Source of the DNA: an uncultured Flaviramulus sp.
GTDB taxonomy: Bacteria > Bacteroidota > Bacteroidia > Flavobacteriales > Flavobacteriaceae
Assembly (NCBI GenBank): GCA_947487155.1
Contig: CANKVS010000001.1
Span: 1 to 64,000 of the forward strand
DNA: 64,000 nt
Direction of reading: 5' to 3'
The notes below the pieces were generated by a model. It was given only the letters and a program-made list of their open reading frames with translations, had not been told where the DNA came from and made no database searches. This document shows, one piece after another, positions 13,797 through 23,080 of the stretch. Numbering within the stretch: position 1 is the first letter of the stretch; the number at the start of each line of letters is the position of its first letter. The position numbers were made by a program, and so were the translations under genes.

Positions 13797-16031
13797 ATGC
13801 GATTTCTTCTTTTTGTATTCCTAACACTTTTCTCAGCATCAACAATTCAAGCTCAAACACAACCATGGCAAGGTAAGTTTGAACCTATAGATAATATGAT
13901 TGCGCCACCAAACTCATACAGAACAGCAAGTGGCGCTCCAGGAAAAGCATATTGGCAACAACGTGCCGATTATAAAATAAAAGCCATTTTAAACGAAAAA
14001 AACAACACCATTTCTGGTGAAGAAACAATAACTTATTATAACAACTCTCCAGACGATTTAAGCTATTTATGGGTTCAGTTAGAGCAAAATGTAAACAAAA
14101 AAGGTAATGAAGATTTTGGGTCTATTAATAACAATGTAAAAGATGGTATGAATACGCGACAAATGCAATTTCTTACTAGAGCTATCGATTTTCCTGCTGG
14201 TTACACTATTAAATACATAAAAGATGCCCATGGTAACACCATAAAATCTTTAGTGAATAATACCATGATGAAAGTACTTCTTAACCAACCACTCAAATCT
14301 GGTGAGTCTATGAGTTTTTCTATTGGATGGTCTTACCACATTACAGATCGTAGTATGTATTTACTGTCTAGAGAAGGCTATGAGTATTTCCCAGAAGATG
14401 ATAATACCGTTTACCTTATAGCACATTGGTTTCCTAGAATGGCGGTTTATAATGACACTGAAGGTTGGCAAAATCAGCAATTCCAGAAATTAGGTGAATT
14501 TGCTTTAGAGTTTGGTGATTATGATGTTGAAATATCGGTTCCTCAAGATCATGTTGTAGCTTCAACAGGAGAATTAATGAATAGTGATGATGTGCTTACA
14601 AAAACTCAACAAAAACGAATGAAGGTAGCCCGAAAATCGTTCGATAAACCTGTAATGATTATTACTCAAGAAGAAGCTATCGCTAATGAAAAAACAAAGA
14701 CTACCAAATTAAAAACCTGGAAATTTAATGCTAAAAATGTGCGCGATTTTGCTTTTGCATCATCTCGTAAATTTATGTGGGATGCGCAGGCTGTAAAACT
14801 CCCTACTAATACAGTTATGGCTATGTCATTTTATCCAAAAGAAGGCTTACCTGTTTGGCAAGAAGAATCTACAAAAGCCATAATGCACGCTTTAGAAGTG
14901 TATTCTGAAGCAACATTCGATTACCCATATCCGGTGTGTATTTCTGTAAACACATCAAATATTGGCATGGAATTTCCAATGATTAGTTTTAATGGTGGTC
15001 GTCCTAAAAATGGTAAAATTAGAGACGGTGCAAAACAAGGCATGATAGGCACTATTATACATGAAGTAGGGCACAATTGGTTCCCTATGATTGTGAGTTC
15101 GGACGAACGCAAGTGGATGTGGATGGACGAAGGCTTAAACACCTTTTTACACCAACGTACAGTGGCAGAACGCTACCCTAATTTTAGGAACATAAAACCA
15201 AAGAACATTGCACCTTTTATGAGTGGCGATAAAAATATTTTACGACCAATAATGACGACTTCAGATAACGAATTATTCTCACAGTTTGGCGCTAATTTTT
15301 ATTTAAAACCTACTGTAGGTTTGCAAATGCTACGACACTCTATTATTGGTAAAGAGCTTTTTGACCAAGCATTTAAAGAATATGCCAATCGTTGGAAATA
15401 TAAACACCCCAATCCATCTGATTTATTTAGAACACTTGAAGATGCAACAGCAGTAGATTTAGATTGGTTTTTTAGAGGTTGGTTTTTTACTACCGATAAT
15501 GTAGATATAGAATTAACCGATGTAAAATGGTTTAAGGTTTATGAAGAAAATTCGAATATTGAAGACCAGAACAAAACATTGAAAGTAAAAATTGAAGCCA
15601 ATGGTAAAAATACAGAAGCAAAAGCTAAAGATTTTTCTAATGGTCCTGAAGTTATTAATATGGTAACGACCCCTGATACTGCTTACGGTCAGTTTTTATC
15701 CAGATTAGACGAACCAGAGATTCGTAAACAATTATCAGGTAAAAACATTTACGAAATACATATTAAAAACATTGGTGGCTTAGTTATGCCAGTAGCCATT
15801 GAATGGGTATATGCCGATGGCACTACCGAAATTGACAGAATACCAGCAGAAGTATGGCGAAAAAACGAATACAACATTAAAAGAACTTTTATAAAAAACA
15901 AAGAAGTTGTTAAGGTAAATCTTGATCCTAATTTTGAATTTGCCGATACTAATATGAAAAACAATAGTTTTCCTAAAATAGAAGAAGTTTCCGAGTTTGA
16001 TACTTTTAAGGAACAAAAAGCGGGGAATTGA
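13797..16031 (+). CDS. M1-family metallopeptidase (aminopeptidase), secreted
   Basis: The product is a zinc aminopeptidase of 744 residues. A Sec signal occupies residues 1-20 (ends IQA-QTQ). The catalytic site is HEVGH at 422-426 with the third zinc ligand E445 in WMWMDEGLN, the exact HExxH-x18-E spacing of M1. GMEFPMISFNG (about 400-410) is the GxMEN-like substrate motif, here as G-M-E-F. The C-terminal part (about 590-744) is a beta-rich domain. It is likely periplasmic or on the outer membrane and takes part in peptide breakdown. Monocistronic. Confidence 0.93.
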   Translation: MRFLLFVFLTLFSASTIQAQTQPWQGKFEPIDNMIAPPNSYRTASGAPGKAYWQQRADYKIKAILNEKNNTISGEETITYYNNSPDDLSYLWVQLEQNVNKKGNEDFGSINNNVKDGMNTRQMQFLTRAIDFPAGYTIKYIKDAHGNTIKSLVNNTMMKVLLNQPLKSGESMSFSIGWSYHITDRSMYLLSREGYEYFPEDDNTVYLIAHWFPRMAVYNDTEGWQNQQFQKLGEFALEFGDYDVEISVPQDHVVASTGELMNSDDVLTKTQQKRMKVARKSFDKPVMIITQEEAIANEKTKTTKLKTWKFNAKNVRDFAFASSRKFMWDAQAVKLPTNTVMAMSFYPKEGLPVWQEESTKAIMHALEVYSEATFDYPYPVCISVNTSNIGMEFPMISFNGGRPKNGKIRDGAKQGMIGTIIHEVGHNWFPMIVSSDERKWMWMDEGLNTFLHQRTVAERYPNFRNIKPKNIAPFMSGDKNILRPIMTTSDNELFSQFGANFYLKPTVGLQMLRHSIIGKELFDQAFKEYANRWKYKHPNPSDLFRTLEDATAVDLDWFFRGWFFTTDNVDIELTDVKWFKVYEENSNIEDQNKTLKVKIEANGKNTEAKAKDFSNGPEVINMVTTPDTAYGQFLSRLDEPEIRKQLSGKNIYEIHIKNIGGLVMPVAIEWVYADGTTEIDRIPAEVWRKNEYNIKRTFIKNKEVVKVNLDPNFEFADTNMKNNSFPKIEEVSEFDTFKEQKAGN

Positions 16032-16169
16032 TATTTAATCTTTAAAAAATGACTATCATTTTAAACTAATTGTGTTTTACAGTATTAAATTAGCACTTAA
16101 ACGAAAAAAAACATTTCACTTCTAAAAAAAATCTATTTTTATCAAGCTATTAACTTAAAAATCAACTAA

Positions 16170-16475
16170 ATGAAAACACGAAGCAACAACTTATTTAAAA
16201 CCTTAAGCATACTAATAGCTATTTTGGCGTTTACTATTAACATAAATGCCCAACAAGGCGGTGGTAATGCAGATGGAAGTTACACTGGTGAAACAGGATT
16301 TAATATCACAGAAGGATCAGGTTCTGAAGGAGGTAATTGCGGCAATGGACCACATACGCATGCAGGTAATGCGACTTGCCCTAATAAAAAGAAAGACTCA
16401 ATTCCATTAGGAGGTCTAAGCATTTTATTAGCTGGAGCTGCAATTTTTGGTATTAGAAAATTACGTAAACAATAA
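16170..16475 (+). CDS. Small secreted protein with PID-CTERM-like sorting tail
   Basis: The product has 101 residues. A signal peptide (residues about 1-27, ending INA-QQG) is followed by a Gly-rich core (NADGSYTGETGF...GSEGGNCGNGPHTHAGNATCPNK) with two Cys. The C-terminus is IPLGGLSILLAGAAIFGIRKLRKQ-like: a short polar motif, one hydrophobic segment and a basic end. This fits the PID-CTERM sorting signals of Bacteroidetes, which are believed to be processed by an exosortase-like enzyme. No sorting enzyme is in the window. The core probably has no enzymatic role. A perfect terminator follows. Confidence 0.75.
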   Translation: MKTRSNNLFKTLSILIAILAFTININAQQGGGNADGSYTGETGFNITEGSGSEGGNCGNGPHTHAGNATCPNKKKDSIPLGGLSILLAGAAIFGIRKLRKQ

Positions 16476-16506
16476 GAACATTATAAATAATAATTTAATT
16501 TGCATA

Positions 16507-16532
16507 AAAGACTATCTAATTAGATAGTCTTT
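16507..16532 (+). terminator. Terminator of the PID-CTERM-like gene
   Basis: AAAGACTATCTA (16507-16518) pairs perfectly with TAGATAGTCTTT (16521-16532) around a 2-nt loop and is followed by more T. Confidence 0.85.
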
Positions 16533-16616
16533 TTTTGTTTATAAGATTAAGGTGAAAATATTTGCCATAAAAACTTAAACCAAAGTTTCATATGAAATTC
16601 TTACCTTATCGGAAAC

Positions 16617-19130
16617 TTAAAAATTAAACCCAAACGTACCAGTAATTCCAAATTTACGGGCGTTAGGGTACTCAACATTATCTTTATAATTACCTCTAAA
16701 GTTAAAGTCTAATCTAAATATTTTGAAGATATTACCAATACCTAAACTGTATTCATAATAAGGCTTATTACTAGGTGCGACCAACGGAATACTATTTGGG
16801 TTATTAGTTGTATTTAAATCTATGTTTTCCTGAGAAATTTCACCCCAAACTCCGCGAACACTAATAATTTCACGCAAATTAAGTTTTCTAAGAAGTGGAA
16901 TTCTTGAAAATAATCGGCCGTTAAAATTATGTTGTAAATGCAACGAAACGTAGGTGTCAGACACAAATTCATAAAAATCTAACTGTGAAAAGGTATTATA
17001 TATTGAAAAATACGATTGATTCCCAGGTATAACACTTAGCAAACCTAATGGCACTTCTCCAAAAGTTTTACCTGCTTCAATAGTAGAAAACAATCTACCA
17101 AAACCACCTAATTGCCAAGGTTGTATATATGAAAACTGCAATTTAGTATAGTCAAAATCACTATCAAACATACTTTTATCTCCTCTACTTATTTGAGCAA
17201 AAATACGAGCAAAGTCATCATTTGCTGTTCGACGTTCAACACCAAAACCAGTCATTTTTCTCTTAGGAAAATAAGATACAGATAAAGAGGTTTCAAATTG
17301 TTTTATTTCAGATTCAATGCCAGTTGGAGAATCTGCATCAACATAATCTAAACTAAAGGTTGGTGATGCCGATTCTAAAGTACGGTAGTTTCCGCCTAAT
17401 CTAAAAATAACATTCCGCCAAGGTTCTAATTCAACAGCTAAACTAGTTAAATTTATAGAAGTTAATTTATCGTTTGCTCCCGTTCCTACAACCGAAGACG
17501 ATGCTAAACTACGCCCTAAAACATCTGTCGATGTGGTTAAACTTGCACCTATTTGCTCTACATCGCGCCTATTTCCACCAGAAATAATAAGTCGGCTTTT
17601 TTTATCTATCAGCCATTTACCAGAAATACCATATTTAAATTTATCATCTTTAAAACCATAGGCTATAAAACCTTCTAATCGCCAAAGGTCGTTTCTACCA
17701 AAATACGTTCTACCTCCTGTACGCAAACGTAAACCTTCAACTTCGTTAAAGCCAAAGGTTGAAAAAATAGGTCCGTAATCTAATGGCAATTTGTTAAATT
17801 CTATATAGCCAGATGATAAAATGCTTCCTAGGTTATAAAGACGTTTAAACTTCTTTACCGTTTTTAAGGTGTCTAACATTTTATAAACCCCTTGTTCATC
17901 TTTATTTAAATCTTCTAAACGGTTTTCTGCCCAAAACGCCTCATCTCTATCATAAACATCTTTATCGTAATTATAAACTTCACGGTCATAAAACTTTTCA
18001 TCTATAACCTTATCAAATTCATAATTATTAAATAATGTAGTACGTTTACCATAAATACCTCGCGATTTTTCCTTTTTACTAAACGCAAAATCAGACATCA
18101 TATAATCGCGCTTTACAAGGAATAAGGAATCGTTCAAAACCTCGAATTCTTGTTCGATATAAATATCTTTTACCCAGTTTATATTAGCACTTTTTGAGGC
18201 TTGAAGATTAATTTCTTTAATAGCATAGGTACTATCTGCCACCCAAAAATCGCCTTTAAAAGTTAGTTCGTTTTTACGTCGCGGATAATACACCACATTA
18301 TAACACCATTTATTTTCTATAAAAGCACTATCGGACAAGACATAATTATAGGTGTTTATACCTGTTTTAGATAATGGACTAACAAAACTCTTATCGAAAA
18401 ACTTTAAATAGTTATCGTATATATTATAATTGGAATATAAGTCGTCAACAAAATCTATAATGGTTTGATTGTCACTAAACCCAGAGTTTTTGTTTCCTTT
18501 TAAAACTTCTTTTTCTTTATTAATTACATTATCACCATAAATGGTAGATACCGCTTCGTTAATAAACATAGGTAAATAGGTTTTACCGGTAACTCTAGAG
18601 GTGTCGACTTCGTTAAAAACAAATTCCATACCTCTAAATAGTTTGCTTTTTATAAGTGCGCTATCTATAGTATTAATATCGAATTCTACTTTTTCGTATT
18701 TATCGTACTTAAATTGTTTATATAGATTTAAGCCATTTTTACGTTTATGTTCCCAAATTTTACGAAGCAAATCGATAGCTGGATTATTCTTTTTAGATTG
18801 CTTCCCAGATACGATTAAAACTTGCTCTAACTCTGATGTTTCTTCTTTAAGTATAAACTTTAAATTATAGTTAACTTTTTTAGTTAGTGATACATGTAAA
18901 GTTTGGTAACCAATAAATGAAACCGTTACAGCATCCCAAATATCAATAGATTCTAAATAAAACTTTCCGTTTTCATCGGTAATTGTGCCTTGGGTAGAAC
19001 CTTTAAAAATAACGTTTGCAAATGATACAGGTTCGTTAAATTCGTCAAACACATAACCGCTAACTTTAGTTTGGGCAATGCCAGAAATAATTCCGAAGAA
19101 AAAAAATGTAATAAGTAGTCTTATATTCAT
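16617..19130 (-). CDS. DUF5686 outer-membrane protein with carboxypeptidase-like regulatory domain
   Basis: With the ATG at 19128-19130 the protein has 837 residues and begins MNIRLLITFFFFGIISGIAQ, a good signal peptide. The ATG nine codons upstream (19157) lies within the terminator of the previous gene and is rejected. Residues about 22-105 form a CarboxypepD_reg-like sandwich (VSGYVFDEFNEPVSFANVIFKGSTQGTITDENGKFYL). The rest matches DUF5686 and ends in a run of beta-strands finishing NARKFGITGTFGFNF, typical of an outer-membrane barrel. The role is unknown, with a general link to surface or TonB-related functions in Bacteroidetes. Confidence 0.87.
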   Translation of the reverse strand: MNIRLLITFFFFGIISGIAQTKVSGYVFDEFNEPVSFANVIFKGSTQGTITDENGKFYLESIDIWDAVTVSFIGYQTLHVSLTKKVNYNLKFILKEETSELEQVLIVSGKQSKKNNPAIDLLRKIWEHKRKNGLNLYKQFKYDKYEKVEFDINTIDSALIKSKLFRGMEFVFNEVDTSRVTGKTYLPMFINEAVSTIYGDNVINKEKEVLKGNKNSGFSDNQTIIDFVDDLYSNYNIYDNYLKFFDKSFVSPLSKTGINTYNYVLSDSAFIENKWCYNVVYYPRRKNELTFKGDFWVADSTYAIKEINLQASKSANINWVKDIYIEQEFEVLNDSLFLVKRDYMMSDFAFSKKEKSRGIYGKRTTLFNNYEFDKVIDEKFYDREVYNYDKDVYDRDEAFWAENRLEDLNKDEQGVYKMLDTLKTVKKFKRLYNLGSILSSGYIEFNKLPLDYGPIFSTFGFNEVEGLRLRTGGRTYFGRNDLWRLEGFIAYGFKDDKFKYGISGKWLIDKKSRLIISGGNRRDVEQIGASLTTSTDVLGRSLASSSVVGTGANDKLTSINLTSLAVELEPWRNVIFRLGGNYRTLESASPTFSLDYVDADSPTGIESEIKQFETSLSVSYFPKRKMTGFGVERRTANDDFARIFAQISRGDKSMFDSDFDYTKLQFSYIQPWQLGGFGRLFSTIEAGKTFGEVPLGLLSVIPGNQSYFSIYNTFSQLDFYEFVSDTYVSLHLQHNFNGRLFSRIPLLRKLNLREIISVRGVWGEISQENIDLNTTNNPNSIPLVAPSNKPYYEYSLGIGNIFKIFRLDFNFRGNYKDNVEYPNARKFGITGTFGFNF

Positions 19131-19138
19131 AATACAAA

Positions 19139-19170
19139 AAACTTCATCAACAATCATGCTAATGAAGTTT
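19139..19170 (-). terminator. Terminator of pdhB
   Basis: AAACTTCAT (19139-19147) pairs with ATGAAGTTT (19162-19170) around a 14-nt loop. The plus-strand A-run to the left gives a T tail on the minus strand. It lies between the pdhB stop (19193) and the DUF5686 start. Confidence 0.75.
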
Positions 19171-19192
19171 ATATAACGTAAAAATTTATATT

Positions 19193-20170
19193 TTATTTAT
19201 ACAACACTTTTTTAACTGCTTTTATAACATCATCGCTATTTGGCAACCATTCTGCCAATAATACTGGTGAGTATGGTGCTGGTGTATCTGCGGTATTAAT
19301 TTTCACAATAGGTGCATCTAAATAATCGAAAGCTTCCGCTTGAATAAAATAAGTAATTTCAGTTGACACATTTCCAAAAGGCCACGCTTCTTCTAAAACA
19401 ACTAATCTATTTGTTTTTTTAACCGACTTTAAAATAGCTTGTCTATCCATAGGTTTTACAGTGCGTAAATCTATAATTTCACAAGAAATCCCTTCTTTTT
19501 CTAATTCATCGGCAGCCTTATACGCTTCTTTAATAATTTTACCAAAAGATACAATGGTAACATCATTTCCTTCACGTTTTATCTCTGCAACACCTAAAGG
19601 AAGTACATATTCGCCTTCTGGCACCTCGCCTTTATCGCCATACATTTGCTCACTTTCCATAAAAATTACAGGATCGTCATCACGAATTGCAGCTTTTAAT
19701 AAGCCTTTAGCATCATAGGGGTTTGATGGCACCACAACTTTTAAGCCTGGTGTATTAGCAAACCAGTTTTCAAAAGCCTGTGAGTGTGTTGCTCCTAACT
19801 GACCAGCAGACGCCGTTGGCCCACGAAATACAATAGGACATTTAAACTGCCCTCCAGACATTTGTCTAATTTTTGCCGCATTATTTATAATTTGGTCAAT
19901 ACCAACAAGAGAAAAGTTAAACGTCATATATTCTACAATTGGTCTGTTTCCCGTCATTGTAGACCCAATAGCTATACCAGCAAAACCAAGTTCTGCTATT
20001 GGTGTATCTATAACACGCTTTGCTCCAAACTCGTCTAACATCCCTTTTGAGGCCTTATATGCACCATTGTATTCTGCTACCTCTTCTCCCATTAAGTAAA
20101 CGCTTTCATCTCTGCGCATTTCCTCACTCATTGCTTCACAAATAGCTTCTCTAAATTGAATTGTTTTCAT
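19193..20170 (-). CDS. pdhB: Pyruvate dehydrogenase E1 component, beta subunit
   Basis: This is the thiamine-diphosphate-dependent E1 beta subunit of the pyruvate dehydrogenase complex, which forms acetyl-CoA. The ATG at 20168-20170 gives 325 residues, starting MKTIQFREAICEAMSEEMRRDE as in homologs. Seven codons upstream (20191) would fall inside a repeat element and are rejected. Hallmarks are YLMGEEVAEYNGAYKASKGM, RVIDTPIAELGFAGIAIG, QLGATHSQAFENWFANTPGLKVVVPS and the C-terminal VLEEAWPFG. The alpha subunit is not adjacent, which is common in flavobacteria. It is divergent from etfBA. A short hairpin repeat abuts the start codon. Confidence 0.96.
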   Translation of the reverse strand: MKTIQFREAICEAMSEEMRRDESVYLMGEEVAEYNGAYKASKGMLDEFGAKRVIDTPIAELGFAGIAIGSTMTGNRPIVEYMTFNFSLVGIDQIINNAAKIRQMSGGQFKCPIVFRGPTASAGQLGATHSQAFENWFANTPGLKVVVPSNPYDAKGLLKAAIRDDDPVIFMESEQMYGDKGEVPEGEYVLPLGVAEIKREGNDVTIVSFGKIIKEAYKAADELEKEGISCEIIDLRTVKPMDRQAILKSVKKTNRLVVLEEAWPFGNVSTEITYFIQAEAFDYLDAPIVKINTADTPAPYSPVLLAEWLPNSDDVIKAVKKVLYK

Positions 20171-20200
20171 TCCCATCTGCCGTCTTCCCAAAAGGAAAGA
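20171..20200 (-). repeat. Dispersed hairpin repeat, copy at pdhB start
   Basis: On the minus strand the element reads TCTTTCC-TTTT-GGGAAGA, then CGGCAGATGGG, ending one base before the pdhB ATG. It matches the copies before thyA (25323-25350) and inside hutU (52392-52422). It would place a small hairpin over the ribosome-binding region. Confidence 0.75.
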
Positions 20201-20228
20201 ACTTTTTAAGTTAATTAAAATCGAGTTG

Positions 20229-20236
20229 CAAAAATA
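20229..20236 (-). promoter_or_regulatory. Candidate -7 box of pdhB
   Basis: The minus strand reads TATTTTTG, matching TAnnTTTG, 59 bp before the chosen ATG. The dispersed repeat lies between this box and the start codon and so would be part of the leader RNA. Confidence 0.4.
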
Positions 20237-20453
20237 GCAATAAATGAAATAAATTCTTTAAAGAATTATTTAAATTTTACTATGCATGCATAGTAATTAT
20301 TCAGAATAAAATAATTAACTTCGTAACCTTAAAAATAGATACTTTTTAAAGACTAAAATATTATGAAATGAACCCATGATTTTTTCGTTTAAAAACACTT
20401 AAAAATCAATAATGGTGAATGACATAAAACAATAATTTTAAATAATAAAACTT

Positions 20454-21200
20454 ATGAAAATATTAGTGTGCATTAGCCATGTTCCTGATACAACATCAAA
20501 AATTAATTTCACTGAAGGCGATACAAAATTCGATACCAATGGTGTACAGTTTGTAATTAACCCCAATGATGAATTTGGGTTAACACGCGCCATGTGGTTT
20601 AAAGAAAAACAAGGTGCCAACATAACCGTGGTTAACGTTGGTGGTGTAGAAACCGAACCAACATTACGTAAAGCTTTAGCTATTGGTGCCGATGCCGCTA
20701 TTCGTGTAAACACAGTAGCAACAGATGGTTTTTCGGTAGCTAAACAATTGGCAAATGTGGTAAATGATGGGGGTTACGATTTGGTAATTGCTGGACGTGA
20801 ATCTATAGACTATAATGGCGGAATGGTTCCAGGAATGTTGGCTGCTTTAACAAATGCAAACTTTGTAAATAATTGCATTAATATAGAAATTGACGGCAAT
20901 TCAGTTTCTGCTACTAGAGAAATTGACGGCGGAAAAGAAACTGTTTCTACCTCACTTCCATTAGTTATTGGGGGCCAAAAAGGGCTAGTTAACGAAAGTG
21001 ACTTAAGAATCCCAAATATGAGAGGTATTATGATGGCTAGAAAAAAACCTTTAACAGTGGTTGAACCTGTAGCATCAAATACAGAAACAACTTCGGTTAA
21101 GTTTGAAAAACCAGCTCCAAAAGGTACTGTAACTTTAGTGTCTCCAGATAATTTAGACGAGTTAGTAAGCTTGCTTCATAATGAAGCTAAAGTGATTTAA
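20454..21200 (+). CDS. etfB: Electron transfer flavoprotein, beta subunit
   Basis: The product is the 248-residue small ETF subunit that carries electrons from acyl-CoA dehydrogenases to the quinone pool with the alpha subunit. It opens MKILVCISHVPDTTSKINFTEGD and carries NPNDEFGLTRAMWFKE, the DLVIAGRESIDYNGGMVPGMLA segment and the ETF-beta signature region around VSATREIDGGKETVSTSLPLVIGGQKGL. Length is normal. etfA follows 80 bp later with a long hairpin between them. The pair is divergent from pdhB, so it belongs to central energy metabolism. Confidence 0.96.
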   Translation: MKILVCISHVPDTTSKINFTEGDTKFDTNGVQFVINPNDEFGLTRAMWFKEKQGANITVVNVGGVETEPTLRKALAIGADAAIRVNTVATDGFSVAKQLANVVNDGGYDLVIAGRESIDYNGGMVPGMLAALTNANFVNNCINIEIDGNSVSATREIDGGKETVSTSLPLVIGGQKGLVNESDLRIPNMRGIMMARKKPLTVVEPVASNTETTSVKFEKPAPKGTVTLVSPDNLDELVSLLHNEAKVI

Positions 21201-21205
21201 TAACC

Positions 21206-21260
21206 AAATCTCAAATACCAAATTCCAACAGTTTGAGTTTTGGAATTTAGAATTTGGATT
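21206..21260 (+). repeat. Long imperfect inverted repeat between etfB and etfA
   Basis: AAATCTCAAATACCAAATTCC (about 21206-21226) pairs, with a few mismatches, with GGAATTTAGAATTTGGATTT (about 21241-21260); the loop is about 14 nt. The composition and layout match the short AAATTCCAA-type hairpins that recur in flavobacterial intergenic DNA. In the mRNA it could tune the etfB to etfA ratio or protect etfB mRNA. Confidence 0.6.
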
Positions 21261-21280
21261 TTATATTTTGAAAAAAAATT

Positions 21281-22240
21281 ATGTCAGTTTTAGTATATAC
21301 AGAATCAGAACAAGGTACTTTAAAAAAAGGAGCTTTTGAAGTAGCTTCGTACGCCAAAGCAGTAGCCTCTCAATTAGAAACTACGGTAACTGCTGTTGCC
21401 ATAAATGCAAACAACACATCAGCATTAGGAAATTATGGTGTCGATAAAGTTTTAAATGTAACCAACACACAATTAGAGACTTTTAACGCTAAAGGCTATG
21501 CAAGTGTTATTAAACAAGTTGCCGAAAACGAAAGTGCAAATATTATAATTGTTAGTTCTAGTGCCGATAGCAAATATTTAGCACCGCTTTTAGCCGTTGG
21601 CTTACAAGCTGGTTACGCTTCAAATGTTATTGAAGCTCCCACAAATACTTCTCCGTTTACAATAAAACGTACAGCCTTTACAAATAAGGCTTTTGAAATG
21701 ATTCAAATTAACACCGATACCAAAATTATTGGCGTATCTAATAATTCGTTCGGGTTGGTTGAAACTACTGGTAACGCTTCCGCGGAAGAATTTTCAGCTA
21801 ACATTCCAGACTTAGGAGTGCAAGTAAAATCTACAGATAAAGTAACCGATAAAGTAACTATTGCAGATGCCGATATTGTAGTATCTGGTGGTCGTGGTTT
21901 AAAAGGCCCTGAAAATTGGGGCATGATTGAAGAATTAGCCAATGTTTTAGGAGCAGCAACAGCATGCTCTAAACCTGTTTCAGATTTAGGATGGCGCCCT
22001 CATGGTGAGCACGTTGGGCAAACTGGTAAACCTGTAGCTTCAAATTTATATATTGCCATTGGTATTTCTGGAGCTATTCAACATTTAGCAGGTATTAACG
22101 CTTCAAAAGTAAAAGTTGTTATAAATACCGATGCCGAAGCACCTTTCTTTAAAGCTGCAGATTATGGTGTAGTTGGCGATGCTTTTGAGGTTGTGCCACA
22201 GCTCATCGAAAAATTAAAAGCATTTAAAGCTCAACAATAA
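21281..22240 (+). CDS. etfA: Electron transfer flavoprotein, alpha subunit
   Basis: The product is the 319-residue FAD-binding large subunit of ETF. The C-terminal FAD domain is clear: VSGGRGLKGPENWGMIEELANVLGAATACSKPVSDLGWRPHGEHVGQTGKPVASNLYIA, then GISGAIQHLAGI and the closing VVGDAFEVVPQLIEKL. The N-terminal part (residues 1-190) is the alpha/beta domain that contacts the beta subunit. It is co-transcribed with etfB. Nothing is unusual in the protein itself. Confidence 0.96.
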   Translation: MSVLVYTESEQGTLKKGAFEVASYAKAVASQLETTVTAVAINANNTSALGNYGVDKVLNVTNTQLETFNAKGYASVIKQVAENESANIIIVSSSADSKYLAPLLAVGLQAGYASNVIEAPTNTSPFTIKRTAFTNKAFEMIQINTDTKIIGVSNNSFGLVETTGNASAEEFSANIPDLGVQVKSTDKVTDKVTIADADIVVSGGRGLKGPENWGMIEELANVLGAATACSKPVSDLGWRPHGEHVGQTGKPVASNLYIAIGISGAIQHLAGINASKVKVVINTDAEAPFFKAADYGVVGDAFEVVPQLIEKLKAFKAQQ

Positions 22241-22428
22241 ATTAATTTTTATAAATTGTATTGTTCTATAGAACTGATTAAATTAGCATTATATCTTAAA
22301 TCTGTATTAAGCAGTTGGTAAAGTCCTAATTTAAACAGTTCTTTGTGCTTAATAAACTACCATGATAAATATTCTCTTGGTATTTTTAAAAGCATTTTAT
22401 TAAGAGGTAACTCTCTAAATCTTTAAAT

Positions 22429-22441
22429 CTCGATTATCGAG
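22429..22441 (+). promoter_or_regulatory. Palindrome just before the bifunctional nuclease gene
   Basis: CTCGAT-T-ATCGAG is a perfect 13-bp palindrome that ends 6 bp before the ATG at 22448. Its place over the ribosome-binding region could affect translation, or it could bind a dimeric regulator. No partner site was seen. Confidence 0.3.
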
Positions 22442-22447
22442 TAAATT

Positions 22448-23065
22448 ATGAGTTTAGTAAGATTAAACATAAAAGGAATATCCTATAGCCAAACGCAAAA
22501 TGGCGCTTACGCATTAATATTAAATGAAGTAGATGGAGATCGAAAATTACCAATTGTTATTGGAGCTTTTGAAGCACAATCTATTGCTATAGCATTAGAA
22601 AAAGAAATAAGACCACCAAGACCATTAACACACGATTTATTTAAAAATTTTGCCGACCGTTTCGATATTGTTGTAAAACAAGTTATCATTCATAAATTAG
22701 TTGACGGTGTGTTTTTCTCTAGTTTAATTTGCGAACGCGATAAAATTGAAGAAATTATTGATGCCAGAACCAGTGATGCTATTGCATTAGCACTGCGTTT
22801 TCAAGCACCAATTTTCACCTATAAAAACATTTTAGATAAGGCTGGTATTTACTTAAAAGTAAACCCTGAAAAAGAAGAAGATGAAGACCTTCAAGACAGC
22901 ATTTTAGTTGATGATTTATTAGCCGATGAACTAGAACTTAACGAACCAAAAGAAAACTACAAAGGTAAAACTCTTGAAGAACTTCATAGTTTATTAGATG
23001 AAGCTGTAGCGAATGAAGATTACGAAGCAGCAGCTCATATTCGCGACGAAATCTCTAAACGTTAA
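22448..23065 (+). CDS. Bifunctional nuclease family (DUF151) protein with UVR motif
   Basis: The product has 205 residues. Residues about 1-135 form the BFN domain (GISYSQTQNGAYALILNEVDGDRKLPIVIGAFEAQSIAIALE...RTSDAIALALRFQAPIFT), linked in other species to nuclease activity. The C-terminus KTLEELHSLLDEAVANEDYEAAAHIRDEISKR-like helix pair (about 173-205) is a UvrB/UvrC (UVR) motif, which mediates protein contacts. An acidic linker joins them. This arrangement is common in Bacteroidetes. The nucleoside transporter gene starts 15 bp downstream, so an operon is likely. Confidence 0.88.
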   Translation: MSLVRLNIKGISYSQTQNGAYALILNEVDGDRKLPIVIGAFEAQSIAIALEKEIRPPRPLTHDLFKNFADRFDIVVKQVIIHKLVDGVFFSSLICERDKIEEIIDARTSDAIALALRFQAPIFTYKNILDKAGIYLKVNPEKEEDEDLQDSILVDDLLADELELNEPKENYKGKTLEELHSLLDEAVANEDYEAAAHIRDEISKR

Positions 23066-23080
23066 TAAACACTTACGGTT

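Noticed and set aside
19131-19157. Longer N-terminus for the DUF5686 protein
   Set aside because: The upstream ATG lies inside the pdhB terminator hairpin, and the shorter start gives a clean signal peptide.
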